64,000 nucleotides of DNA from Verrucosispora sp. WMMD573 (GTDB taxonomy: Bacteria; Actinomycetota; Actinomycetes; Mycobacteriales; Micromonosporaceae), in assembly GCF_027497175.1 (NCBI RefSeq), contig NZ_CP114901.1, positions 3,100,001-3,164,000 on the forward strand, written 5' to 3'. Shown in pieces: positions 53,358 through 64,000 of the stretch. Every line of letters begins with the position of its first letter. The stretch's first letter is position 1. The translations under genes and the position numbers were made by a program. The notes below the pieces were generated by a model. The model made no database searches. It was not told the DNA's origin and saw only the letters and a program-made list of their open reading frames with translations.

Positions 53358-53535
53358 CGCGATCTCCTCAGGTGGGCGGGGGAGCGGCCACCGAGGGGCG
53401 CCGCCAGGTGCCGCGTACTGTCGCGTGCCGCCCAGTGCGACGGCAACAGTACCGTCCGCATCACAGGACACCCGGGTTGCTCACACCTCAATGGACGTTT
53501 CGCGTTGTTCCGCGATCAACGCCCTCACCAGCTGA

Positions 53536-56760
<3,225 letters not shown>

Positions 56761-56810
56761 CGCGACGACTGGATCACCCGGTCGGAGCCTAGCCGTTGTA
56801 CAGCTCTCCA

Positions 56811-56857
56811 CGCTGGCATGTCACACAGGGCGATCGTTCCTGTGTGACATGCCAGCG
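56811..56857 (+). terminator. Strong hairpin terminator of the cellulase gene
   Basis: CGCTGGCATGTCACACAGG (56811-56829) and CCTGTGTGACATGCCAGCG (56839-56857) are perfect 19-base complements with a 9-base loop, 51 bases after the stop. Confidence 0.92.
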
Positions 56858-57025
56858 CAGAGGCGTCCGCTCGGGAGCGCTGCTGCGTCCGGACCCGCTG
56901 CGCGGCGGCCGATCTGTGGCTGGCAGTGCGGTGTGCAGGCCGACCTGTGGCTGAGGACGCCTCCGGCAGGTCGGACACAGCGAGCGATGCTCACTCTGTG
57001 TGGCACGGGCGGCGTCGGACCTTTG

Positions 57026-57173
57026 CCACACTCGCACGCTTTGCTCTGCTTCAACCCACGCAACAGCGCCTGAGCAGGGGCTCCATATCGACTGAAGAGC
57101 AGGCAGGCGACGGTTGCCGTCACCTTCGGTGAGCGTTGCGTCGATTGAAGCAGAGCAAAGCGTGCGAGTGTGG
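57026..57173. repeat. 148-bp element with 39-bp inverted ends
   Basis: Bases 57026-57064 and the complement of 57135-57173 agree at 37 of 39 positions; the outer 29 are perfect (core CACGCTTTGCTCTGCTTCAA). The interior holds an imperfect third copy of the same half-site (ATCGACTGAAGAGCAGGC). It lies in the 508-base gap between the cellulase and an acetyltransferase gene, where I see no gene. It may be a mobile MITE-like unit or a long palindrome. Confidence 0.7.
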
Positions 57174-57268
57174 GTGACGGGAGGGGGTGGAATGTCACCG
57201 TCTGTCAGGAGCAGCGCGTCGGGTAAGGAGAGCAGGCTCCGCCCGGACGAGTCCGGCCGGGCGTGACG

Positions 57269-57772
57269 TCAGCGCAGGTCGTCGGCGAGCAGGTCCATCA
57301 GCAGGCCGTCGTGCCAGCGGCCGTCCTCGCCACGCTCGTAGCGGCGCAGCACCCCGACCGTCCGGAAACCCACCTTGGCGTACGCGCGGATGGCGGCGGT
57401 GTTCGCCGCCGCCGGGTCGATGGTGAAGCGGTGGTGGCCGTGCACGTCGATCAGGTGACGGATCATGACGCGGATGGCGTCCCCGGCGAGCCCGGCGCCG
57501 CGCACCGAGGGGTCGAGGAAGATGTCCAGTCCGGCGTGCCGGTAATCCGGGTCGTCCTCGGCGTGCCACTGGATCGCGCCGACCACCCGCTCGCCGTGCT
57601 CGATGGCGTACACCGAGACGCCCTCCTCGGCGAGGTCCGCCTCGACGGCGGCGACCAGGTCGTCGCCGCCGCGCCACCAACGGCGTACCTCAGGCTCGGC
57701 GCGGATCCTCGCCAATGCGGGCACGTCGGCGGCCGTCGCCGGTCGTAGCGTCACCGCCTTGCCGCGCAGCAC
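57269..57772 (-). CDS. GNAT acetyltransferase, AAC(6')/RimJ-like
   Basis: 167 residues. LRPATAADVPALARIR at the start; acetyl-CoA segment DPSVRGAGLAGDAIRVMIRHLIDVHG; HRFTIDPAAANTAAIRAYAKVGFRTVGVLRRYERG typical of aminoglycoside 6'-acetyltransferases and ribosomal-protein acetylases. IEHGERVVGAIQWH lies at the core. Could confer low-level aminoglycoside tolerance; the acceptor is unproven. GTG start, 4 bases after the bsaP stop, so it may be the last gene of the bioB operon. Confidence 0.85.
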   Translation of the reverse strand: MLRGKAVTLRPATAADVPALARIRAEPEVRRWWRGGDDLVAAVEADLAEEGVSVYAIEHGERVVGAIQWHAEDDPDYRHAGLDIFLDPSVRGAGLAGDAIRVMIRHLIDVHGHHRFTIDPAAANTAAIRAYAKVGFRTVGVLRRYERGEDGRWHDGLLMDLLADDLR

Positions 57773-57776
57773 CCGC

Positions 57777-57974
57777 TCAGCTCCGAATCTCGCCGTGTTC
57801 CACGCAGAGCGCCGACCAGCCGACCGGCAGCACCTGCACCTTCATCCGGCGTCGGCACCGGGCGCAGTACCGGGGCGGCTCCAGGGCGCGGGCCGCCGCA
57901 CACTGCTCGTGCGCGCCGGACGCCGCCACCTCCCCGCACCTGTCGCACCAGGTCTGACCTGCCACGGCCGACAT
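57777..57974 (-). CDS. bsaP: Biotin synthase auxiliary protein (BsaP-like)
   Basis: 65 residues. Cysteine pairs in TWCDRCGE and [10 protein letters not shown], plus SALCVEHG, and the conserved [13 protein letters not shown] core. Small Cys-rich proteins encoded right after bioB in actinobacteria include mycobacterial BsaP, which biotin synthase needs to form biotin. The ATG overlaps the bioB stop (TGATG). The Cys count fits metal or iron-sulfur cluster service to BioB. The name is by synteny and motif. Confidence 0.82.
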   Translation of the reverse strand: MSAVAGQTWCDRCGEVAASGAHEQCAAARALEPPRYCARCRRRMKVQVLPVGWSALCVEHGEIRS

Positions 57975-58969
57975 CACAGGGTCGCCGACAGCGCCTTGAC
58001 CGGCATCTTCAGCTCGTCGAGCAGCGTGAGGTCGTCGGTGGCCGGCCGACCGAGGGTGGTCAGGTAGTTGCCGACGATCACGGCGTTGATGCCGCCGAGC
58101 AGCCCGTCGCGGGTACCGAGATCACCCAGGGTGATCTCCCGGCCGCCCGCGTACCGCAGGATTGTGCGCGGCATGGCCAGCCGGAACGCGGCGATGGCCC
58201 GCAGCGCGTCCCTGCCCTCCACCACCGGGCGGTCACCCAGCGGCGTGCCGGGCCGAGGGTTGAGGAAGTTCAGCGGCACCTCGTGCGGATCCAGCTCGGC
58301 GAGCTGCGCGGCGAACTCGGCCCGCTGCTCGACGGTCTCACCGAGGCCGAGGATGCCGCCGCAGCAGACCTCCATCCCGGATTCGCGAACCATCCGCAGG
58401 GTCTCCCAGCGCTCCTCCCACGAGTGCGTGGTGACCACGTTCGGAAAGTACGACCGGCAGGTCTCCAGGTTGTGGTTGTAGCGGTGTACCCCCATGTCGA
58501 CCAGCTCGTCGACCTGCTCCTGAGTGAGCATGCCGAGCGAGGCGGCGACCTGGATGTCGACCTCGGCCTTGATCGCGGCGACGCCCTCCCGCATCTGCTT
58601 CATCAGTCGGGCATCCGGACCCCGGACGGCGGCCACGATGCAGAACTCGGTAGCCCCGGTCGCGGCGGTCTGCTTCGCCGCCTGCACCAGCGAAGGAATG
58701 TCCAGCCACACCGACCGCACCGGCGAGGTGAACAGGCCGGACTGGGAACAGAAGTGGCAGTCCTCCGGGCAGCCGCCGGTTTTCAGCGACACGATGCCCT
58801 CGACCTCGACCTCCGGGCCGCACCAGCGCATCCGCACGTCGTGGGCGAGCTGGAGGGTGGCGGAGAGGTGCTCGTCGGGCAGGTTCAGCACGGCGAGGAC
58901 ACCGGCCTCGTCGAGACCGACGCCGTTGTGCAGCACCTGGTCCCGGGCCTGGTCGAGGATCTCTGGCAT
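57974..58969 (-). CDS. bioB: Biotin synthase
   Basis: 331 residues, radical SAM. The cluster motif is [14 protein letters not shown] (CxxxCxxC near 65). Further family marks are [29 protein letters not shown] and [13 protein letters not shown]. It inserts sulfur into dethiobiotin to make biotin. It is divergent from bioF, sharing a 162-base promoter region in which I see no clear operator. Translationally coupled to bsaP. Confidence 0.97.
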   Translation of the reverse strand: MPEILDQARDQVLHNGVGLDEAGVLAVLNLPDEHLSATLQLAHDVRMRWCGPEVEVEGIVSLKTGGCPEDCHFCSQSGLFTSPVRSVWLDIPSLVQAAKQTAATGATEFCIVAAVRGPDARLMKQMREGVAAIKAEVDIQVAASLGMLTQEQVDELVDMGVHRYNHNLETCRSYFPNVVTTHSWEERWETLRMVRESGMEVCCGGILGLGETVEQRAEFAAQLAELDPHEVPLNFLNPRPGTPLGDRPVVEGRDALRAIAAFRLAMPRTILRYAGGREITLGDLGTRDGLLGGINAVIVGNYLTTLGRPATDDLTLLDELKMPVKALSATL

Positions 58970-59131
58970 GGCACGTACCCTACAAGGCCGCCGCGCGGCC
59001 CGGTCCGACCCGGCCGCTCGGTGGCACAGCGCGGCGAGCCGTACGCCGCCACGCCGGTGTGGGCATGCCGGGTGGTAACTTCGCCCGGCGGAAGCGCCTG
59101 ACGGGCGGAAACCGGCGGGAAGGACGTGGCG

Positions 59132-60268
59132 GTGGCGGACTGGCTGGCGGCGCTGGACCGCCGTGCCGAGCTGCGGGCGAAGGCGGGACTGACCCGCCGG
59201 CTGCATCCCCGCGCCGCCGCCGACGGCGTGGTCGACCTGGCCGGCAACGACTACCTGGGCCTGGCCGCGCACCCCGAGGTGATTGCCGCCGCCGCACAGG
59301 CGCTTTCCGCGTACGGGCTGGGTGCGACGGGTTCCCGGTTGGTCCGCGGCTCCACCGACGCCCACCACAAGCTTGAGGAGACGCTCGCCGACTGGCTCGG
59401 CACCGACGGGTCGCTGGTCTTCTCCTCCGGGTACCTGGCCAACCTGGGTGCGGTCCGCGCGCTGGTGCGTCCCCGTACGCTGCTGATCTCGGACGCGCAC
59501 AACCACGCCTCACTTATCGACGGCTGCCGGATCTCCGGTGCGGAGACGGTCGTCACCCCGCACGCCGACGTGGCGGCGGTCGCCGCCGCCCTCGCCGCCG
59601 CTCCGGGTCGACCGGCCGTGGTGGTCACCGAGTCGGTCTTCTCCGTCGACGGTGATCTCGCCCCGCTGGCGCAGCTGCACGCCACCGCCCGCGCACACGG
59701 CGCGTTGCTGCTTGTCGACGACGCGCACGCGCTGGGCGTGGTCGGCCCGGACGGCGCCGGCGCGGTGGCCGAGGCCGGGCTGACCGGAGAACCCGACGTG
59801 GTGGTCACCGCGACCCTGTCCAAGGCGCTCGGTGGGGCCGGTGGCGTGGTGGCCGGCCCGGCCGAGTTCGTCCGGCACCTGGTGGAGACCGCGCGGACCT
59901 TCATCTACGACACCGCCCTGCCGCCCGTGGTGGCGGCCGGGGTGCAGGCCGCCGTCGGGCTGGCCCGCTCCGGCGTCGGCCTGCGCGCCGACCTGGCCGA
60001 GCGGGCCGCCCTCGCGGTCGGCCGGCTGCGCGCCGCCGGCCTGGACGTCTCCGCTGCCGACGCCGCCGTCGTCTCGGTCACCGCACCCGGCCCGGAGGCA
60101 GCGACGGCGTGGGCCACCGCCTGCCGGGACCGGGGAGTGGCGGTCGGCTGTTTCCGCCCGCCCTCCACCCCCGACAGCCGGCCGAGGCTGCGCCTGACGA
60201 TCAGCGCCGGGGTGCCGCGGGCGGAATTCGAACACGCCCTGGAGGTCATCGTGGAATGTGCGCCATGA
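59132..60268 (+). CDS. bioF: 8-amino-7-oxononanoate synthase
   Basis: 378 residues, PLP enzyme. Substrate and cofactor motifs: [49 protein letters not shown], and the PLP Lys in [13 protein letters not shown]. It condenses pimeloyl thioester with alanine. GTG at 59132 is chosen because AAGGA lies 7 bases before it; GTG at 59126 is too close to that site. The stop overlaps bioD (ATGA). No bioA is in the window. Confidence 0.95.
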   Translation: MADWLAALDRRAELRAKAGLTRRLHPRAAADGVVDLAGNDYLGLAAHPEVIAAAAQALSAYGLGATGSRLVRGSTDAHHKLEETLADWLGTDGSLVFSSGYLANLGAVRALVRPRTLLISDAHNHASLIDGCRISGAETVVTPHADVAAVAAALAAAPGRPAVVVTESVFSVDGDLAPLAQLHATARAHGALLLVDDAHALGVVGPDGAGAVAEAGLTGEPDVVVTATLSKALGGAGGVVAGPAEFVRHLVETARTFIYDTALPPVVAAGVQAAVGLARSGVGLRADLAERAALAVGRLRAAGLDVSAADAAVVSVTAPGPEAATAWATACRDRGVAVGCFRPPSTPDSRPRLRLTISAGVPRAEFEHALEVIVECAP

Positions 60269-60993
60269 CGGATCAGTGGCGCGGACCGGTGCTGGTCACC
60301 GGCACCGACACCGAGGTCGGCAAGACGGTGGTGACCGCGGCGATCGCGGCCGCGGCGCAGGCGGCCGGGCTGCGGGTGGCGGTGGTCAAACCGGGCCAGA
60401 CCGGTACGGCCACCGGCGACCCCGCCGACGTCGAGACGGTCACCCGGCTGGCCGCCCCGATGACCGGCCGTACGCTGGCCAGCTTCCCGGACCCACTCGC
60501 GCCGCTGGCCGCCGCCCGGGTGGCCGAGCTGCCGCCGCTGGAGCTGTACAACGCGGTCGACGCGGTGCGGGAAGAGGCAGACAAACACGATCTGGTGCTG
60601 GTCGAGGGTGCCGGTGGACTGCTCGTACCGATGGGGCTGCGGCCGTCGGGAGAGCCGTGGACGATCGCCGACCTGGCCGTGTCACTGGGCGCTCCGGCGG
60701 TGGTGGTGGCCCGGGCCGGCCTGGGCACCCTCAACCACACCGCGCTCACCCTGGAGGCCCTCGACCGGCGGGCCGTGCCGGCGGGCGTGGTCATCGGCGC
60801 CTGGCCGGCCGAGCCGGAACTGGTGCACTGGGCGAACCTCAGCGACCTGCTGCCGAACCTGCTCGGCGCGCTGCCGGCCGGCGCCGGATCGATGGACCCG
60901 GGAGTCTTCCGGCGTTCCGCGCCGGGCTGGCTCACCCCGGCGCTCTACGGCGTGCTCGACGACTGGCGCGCCTGGGCCGACGAAACCACCTGA
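60265..60993 (+). CDS. bioD: Dethiobiotin synthetase
   Basis: 242 residues. P-loop VTGTDTEVGKTVVTAA, substrate Lys in VVKPGQTG and VEGAGGLLVPMG. It closes the ureido ring from diaminopelargonic acid, CO2 and ATP. Its ATG overlaps bioF. The last 49 bases overlap the 3' end of a convergent P450 gene, so transcription of the two interferes unless one is off. Confidence 0.95.
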   Translation: MTDQWRGPVLVTGTDTEVGKTVVTAAIAAAAQAAGLRVAVVKPGQTGTATGDPADVETVTRLAAPMTGRTLASFPDPLAPLAAARVAELPPLELYNAVDAVREEADKHDLVLVEGAGGLLVPMGLRPSGEPWTIADLAVSLGAPAVVVARAGLGTLNHTALTLEALDRRAVPAGVVIGAWPAEPELVHWANLSDLLPNLLGALPAGAGSMDPGVFRRSAPGWLTPALYGVLDDWRAWADETT

Positions 60994-62192
60994 GCCGCGG
61001 CGCCGGTCAGCGGCGGACGACGAACGACGAAGGCGTCGGGCATCCGAAAGGTGAGATTGTCGGGGTAGTGGGGTGGGCGCACCACGCGTACCCCGGTCAG
61101 CAGCGGCGCGGCCTCGCGCACCAGCGTGGCGGCTTCCATCCGGGCGAGTTGGTCGCCGACGCAGCGGTGCGCGCCCGCCCCGAAGGCCAGGTGCCGGCGC
61201 GACCCGCGCTGCCCCGGGCGGAACTCGTCAGGTGATTCGACGATCGCCGGGTCCCGTCCGGCTCGGGCCAGCCACAACACCACACTGGTGCCCGCCGGCA
61301 CTCCCGTCCCGCCCAGCGTGGTATCCACGGCGGCGACCCGCCGCCAGGTGACGATCGGCGGTTCCAGCCGCAGCCCCTCCTCCACCACGTCGGCGACGTC
61401 GACCGAGCCGTCGCGCAGCCCGGCGAGCACCGTCGGCTCACCGGTGAGCCGGTGCAACAGCAGGGTGAGGAACTGCGAGGTGGTCTCCTGGCCGGCGACC
61501 AGCAGGAAGAACAGTGCGCCGACGACCACGTCGGGCGGGTGCCCGGCGGCGCGCAGGGCCGCGGCCAGGCCGTCGCCGCTGGCCGCGAACTCCCGCAGCA
61601 GCCGGTGGAAGCGACTCACCTCGACGGCGAGCCGGTGCTGCCGGTCGACGTCCAGCGGCGCCCAGAAGAGTTCCAGGGCCGCGCGGGCGAACTCCTTCAC
61701 CGCCGCGACGGGCGCGTCGGGCAGGTCGACCAGCCGGGCCAGGACCAGCAGCGGCAGGTCGGCGGCGAGGCCCGCATGCAGGTCGACAGGTGCGCCGGTG
61801 TCCAGGGCGGTGGTCAGCTCGGCGACCCGCTGCCGGACCAGCGTGGCCAGCCAGTCGCGTTGGGCGGCCACCCGGGTCGGGTGCAGGGCCTCGGTGACCA
61901 GGGCACGGATCTCCGGGTGGCTGACGCCGGCGTTGTTGGCCAGCGTCGGTGGTAGCCGGAACCGGTGGGTGGCGAGCACCCGCAGCGCGGTCACCGGCAT
62001 CGGCGTGACCGCGTCCAGTGCGTTGTCGGGTCGGAACGTCGTGGGGTCGGTGAGCACCTGCCGGACCAGGGCGTGTCGGGTCACCAGCAGGTGCTCGACG
62101 CCCACGTGGTCGGCGACCCGGGCCACTTCGGGCCAGTGGCCGACGCCGGCCCCGGATTCTGCCGGGACCTGCTCCCAGCTGCGGAACAGCAC
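60945..62192 (-). CDS. Cytochrome P450
   Basis: 415 residues. I-helix oxygen motif LLVAGQETTS, ExxR in EEGLRLEPP, heme loop FGAGAHRCVGDQLAR with the Cys ligand. It is a soluble bacterial class. The I-helix lacks the usual acidic residue beside Thr (QETTS). Substrate unknown; the biotin neighbours recall BioI-type P450s, but those cluster in the same direction, so the link is weak. The C-terminal 16 residues overlap bioD antisense. Confidence 0.92.
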   Translation of the reverse strand: MLFRSWEQVPAESGAGVGHWPEVARVADHVGVEHLLVTRHALVRQVLTDPTTFRPDNALDAVTPMPVTALRVLATHRFRLPPTLANNAGVSHPEIRALVTEALHPTRVAAQRDWLATLVRQRVAELTTALDTGAPVDLHAGLAADLPLLVLARLVDLPDAPVAAVKEFARAALELFWAPLDVDRQHRLAVEVSRFHRLLREFAASGDGLAAALRAAGHPPDVVVGALFFLLVAGQETTSQFLTLLLHRLTGEPTVLAGLRDGSVDVADVVEEGLRLEPPIVTWRRVAAVDTTLGGTGVPAGTSVVLWLARAGRDPAIVESPDEFRPGQRGSRRHLAFGAGAHRCVGDQLARMEAATLVREAAPLLTGVRVVRPPHYPDNLTFRMPDAFVVRRPPLTGAAAQVVSSAQARQSSSTP

Positions 62193-62201
62193 GGCGTCAC
62201 G

Positions 62202-62870
62202 CTAGTCGGCCGCCTCCGGCCGCCCGGCGCGCAACCGCCACACCGTGGTGCGCTTCACCCGTACGCTCTCCAGCGCCTCGCTGACCGGCACGTCGTAGGC
62301 GGCGAGTTCGTCGAAGCGTCCCCGGGGAAGGAAGGCCCGTCCCGGGTCGCCGACCAGCACCGACGCCCCGGCCCGGGTGGCGCGCAGCAGGAACCGCAGC
62401 ACCCGGCTGGCCATCGCCCCGCTGTAGAAGACGTCGCCGGCCAGGATCACCTCGGCGTCGCCCGCGTCGCCGTCGAGAATGTCGCCGAGTTCGGCGTCGA
62501 CGCGTACCCCGTTCGCCTCGGCGTTCAGCGCGACGGCCGCGACGGCAAGTTCGTCTACCTCCACGGCGCGGACGGCGGTCGCGCCGGCCCGGGCGGCGGC
62601 GATGGCCACCAGACCGGAACCGGAGGCCAGGTCGAGCACCCGGCGGCCGGCGACGGTCTGCGGGTGATCGGTGACGTAGCGCGCCAGGCCCTGGCCGCCG
62701 GCCCAGGCGAAGGCCCAGAACGGTGGCGGTCGGTCGCTACGGAACTCGCCCTCGGTCAGCTCCCACAACCCGATCGGCTCGTCCGCCTGGTGCAGCCGCA
62801 CCTCGGGTACGAACGCGACGGGGGTGAGTCGGGCATGCAGCCGGACGAAGGCGGTGGAGAGGGCGGACAT
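62202..62870 (-). CDS. Class I SAM-dependent methyltransferase (ETFB/NNMT-like)
   Basis: 222 residues. SAM motif I RRVLDLASGSGLVAIAAA, acidic strand 2 end RAVEVDELAVAAV, and EVILAGDVFYSGAMASRVLRFL matching the lysine methyltransferase group acting on electron-transfer flavoprotein beta. The PFWAFAWAGGQGLARYV lead is also typical. It could methylate a protein lysine. The ATG at 62870 is chosen; upstream frame is Arg-rich and overlaps the divergent gene. Confidence 0.87.
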   Translation of the reverse strand: MSALSTAFVRLHARLTPVAFVPEVRLHQADEPIGLWELTEGEFRSDRPPPFWAFAWAGGQGLARYVTDHPQTVAGRRVLDLASGSGLVAIAAARAGATAVRAVEVDELAVAAVALNAEANGVRVDAELGDILDGDAGDAEVILAGDVFYSGAMASRVLRFLLRATRAGASVLVGDPGRAFLPRGRFDELAAYDVPVSEALESVRVKRTTVWRLRAGRPEAAD

Positions 62871-62917
62871 CCGGTGATTGTCCACCGGGACCGGGCTCGG
62901 CGTGTCGCGGGTGCGCC

Positions 62918-62930
62918 GTGAACGGTTCAC
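62918..62930. promoter_or_regulatory. Palindrome between divergent genes, possible operator
   Basis: GTGAAC (62918-62923), one base, GTTCAC (62925-62930) is a perfect palindrome. Further GTGAA and TTCAC half-sites follow within 40 bases. It lies between the divergent methyltransferase and membrane-protein genes. Confidence 0.4.
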
Positions 62931-63046
62931 TACCGTACGTGAAATCGGGCATCTCGCTTCACGGTACGTGCGAACACGCCCGTCTACCGGGTGGCCTCCC
63001 GCGCTCCTAGCGTTGCCAATGGAGGCGACCAACGGGAGGACGGATC

Positions 63047-63949
63047 GTGAAGAGGCTGTGGCGTTACACGCTACGGATCGGGGTGGCGCTGGCATGTCTC
63101 ACCGGGGTGGACTTCGCCATGGCCGCGCCGGCGCACGCGGCGTTCGCCACCGAACTCGGCGGCCTGCCGGACCAGTTCACCGCCGGTGGGCGGGTGGCGA
63201 CGGTCTCCGCCGTGGTGTCCCGCGACGACCAGGGCGACTGCATCAAGGTGCGCTGGTCCCTGGTGCTGGGTGTGCAGGGGCTGCGACTGGACCAGGTCCG
63301 GGTGGATCGGATCGAGGAGACCGGATCGTTCCCGGTGGAGGTGCGCGCCGAGGGTGACGCGGCACGGTTGACCGACCGTCAGCTCGACCCGGGCACGCTC
63401 TGCCCGGGGCGTACGGTCACCGCGAAGTACCGGATCGCGTTCGACCGGGACGTCGACCGGGGGCGGGTGAGCCTTGCCGCTGAGGCGTACGACCGGAACC
63501 TGCGGTTGTTGTCCCGTCAGACGGCGACCCGCGAGGTGGTGGGTCGGGGGGCGGAAGCCCGCCCCACGACCGCGTCACCCACCCCGTCCCAGGTGCCGAC
63601 GGTGGACCCGACGGAGGAGCCGGTCGAGGTGCCGACGGTGGATCCGACCGAGGAGGAGAGCGACCCCGCCGACGACGCGGGGTACGCGGGTGGGGCGGCC
63701 GACCCGCCGGACGCCGATGCGGCCGGTAGCCAGACCGGCAGCGGGCTGGGTCTGACCGAGGTGGCCTTCCTCCTCGGCGGTCTGCTGCTCTTCCTCGGGG
63801 TGGGCCTGCTGCTGCGGCTGCGGCAGCTGACTCGGGAGCCCGAGGCCGCGGTCGACGCCGGCGGTCCGACGCCCGGCCGTTGGGAACGGCGGTCGGACCC
63901 GCGCAGCCGGTGGCGGACGGTTCCCCGCGACGGCGGTTACCTGAGTTGA
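63047..63949 (+). CDS. Secreted, membrane-anchored protein of unknown function
   Basis: 300 residues. Signal peptide (to about APAHA, 31), an extracytoplasmic beta-rich domain of about 130 residues with two Cys (GDCIKVRW and LCPGRTVTAKYRI) that could form a disulfide, an acidic Pro/Thr spacer with VPTVDPTEE repeated, one C-terminal membrane helix (VAFLLGGLLLFLGVGLLLRL) and a short Arg-rich tail. GGGAGGA precedes the GTG. It resembles cell-wall-spanning actinobacterial surface proteins. No function assigned. Confidence 0.8.
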   Translation: MKRLWRYTLRIGVALACLTGVDFAMAAPAHAAFATELGGLPDQFTAGGRVATVSAVVSRDDQGDCIKVRWSLVLGVQGLRLDQVRVDRIEETGSFPVEVRAEGDAARLTDRQLDPGTLCPGRTVTAKYRIAFDRDVDRGRVSLAAEAYDRNLRLLSRQTATREVVGRGAEARPTTASPTPSQVPTVDPTEEPVEVPTVDPTEEESDPADDAGYAGGAADPPDADAAGSQTGSGLGLTEVAFLLGGLLLFLGVGLLLRLRQLTREPEAAVDAGGPTPGRWERRSDPRSRWRTVPRDGGYLS

Positions 63950-64000
63950 CCTGGGCCACAGCAGGGCGGGCGGCTGCCGTCCGTCCCCACCGTGGCGTCC

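Noticed and set aside
56871..56884. Further CebR box (CGGGAGCGCTGCTG)
   Set aside because: Only the left half fits and it lies after the cellulase terminator, not near a promoter.
58970..59131. BioQ or BirA operator between bioB and bioF
   Set aside because: I could not find a convincing palindrome of either type in the divergent promoter region.
60945..62192. BioI-like P450 in the biotin pathway
   Set aside because: It is on the opposite strand, overlaps bioD tail to tail and shows no BioI-specific feature I can identify.

Overview
The window is high-GC actinobacterial DNA, most likely from a Micromonospora-type soil or plant-litter organism. Supporting signs are the very GC-rich codon use, frequent GTG starts, ATGA/GTGA/TGATG gene overlaps, the hemE-DUF3000-ribonuclease D-thiolase neighbourhood, the CebR/CebEFG/BglC cellobiose system and several CBM2-bearing secreted cellulolytic enzymes. 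I see no rRNA, tRNA or CRISPR array.

Layout. 1-5.5 kb: the 3' end of a sensor kinase, an ECF41-type sigma factor with its carboxymuconolactone-decarboxylase partner, a VOC protein, a divergent aldo/keto reductase/HxlR pair and a Pro-rich membrane protein. 5.6-14.6 kb: a fatty-acid oxidation pair (FadB/FadA-like), ribonuclease D and DUF3000 on the minus strand, then hemE-hemY/cgoX-hemQ/chdC (coproporphyrin-dependent heme synthesis) on the plus strand. 14.6-21.4 kb: a polysaccharide-attack region with two tandem cellulose-type AA10 LPMOs sharing a perfectly identical CBM2/terminator segment, an intact IS481-family insertion sequence and a third, chitin-type AA10 LPMO. 21.6-29.4 kb: MsrB, a stand-alone LigD-type polymerase and a stand-alone ATP-dependent DNA ligase (split NHEJ enzymes), acetyltransferase, DUF899/HxlR pair, a TAP-like secreted hydrolase and an AlkA-like glycosylase.

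29.5-32 kb carries an ECF sigma/anti-sigma pair and a secreted-repeat lipoprotein. 32-39.2 kb is a tight five-gene minus-strand operon, herA-like - sbcD - sbcC - nurA - spermidine-synthase-like. Its first four genes are in the same order as the archaeal herA-mre11-rad50-nurA end-resection operon; I regard this as the most interesting gene system in the window. 41-47 kb is the complete cellobiose uptake operon (cebE, cebF, cebG, bglC, cebR) with two CebR-type operators; a third CebR-type operator lies in front of a secreted GH9-CBM3c-FN3-FN3-CBM2 cellulase at 53.8 kb. LPMOs and Cel9 would cut crystalline cellulose, CebEFG would import cellobiose, BglC would hydrolyse it, and CebR would couple the steps.

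47-53 kb holds an acyl-CoA dehydrogenase/ACAD10-type phosphotransferase pair, two paralogous ACT-domain proteins (one fused to GNAT) and an aldehyde dehydrogenase. 57-61 kb is a biotin locus (bioB-bsaP divergent from bioF-bioD). It is followed by a P450 whose 3' end overlaps bioD antisense, a methyltransferase and a secreted membrane-anchored protein.

Non-coding structure is rich. It includes strong hairpin terminators, a conserved structured leader in front of both tandem LPMOs, an intergenic palindrome split by the IS with a 13-bp target duplication, and a 148-bp element with 39-bp inverted ends at 57.0 kb.
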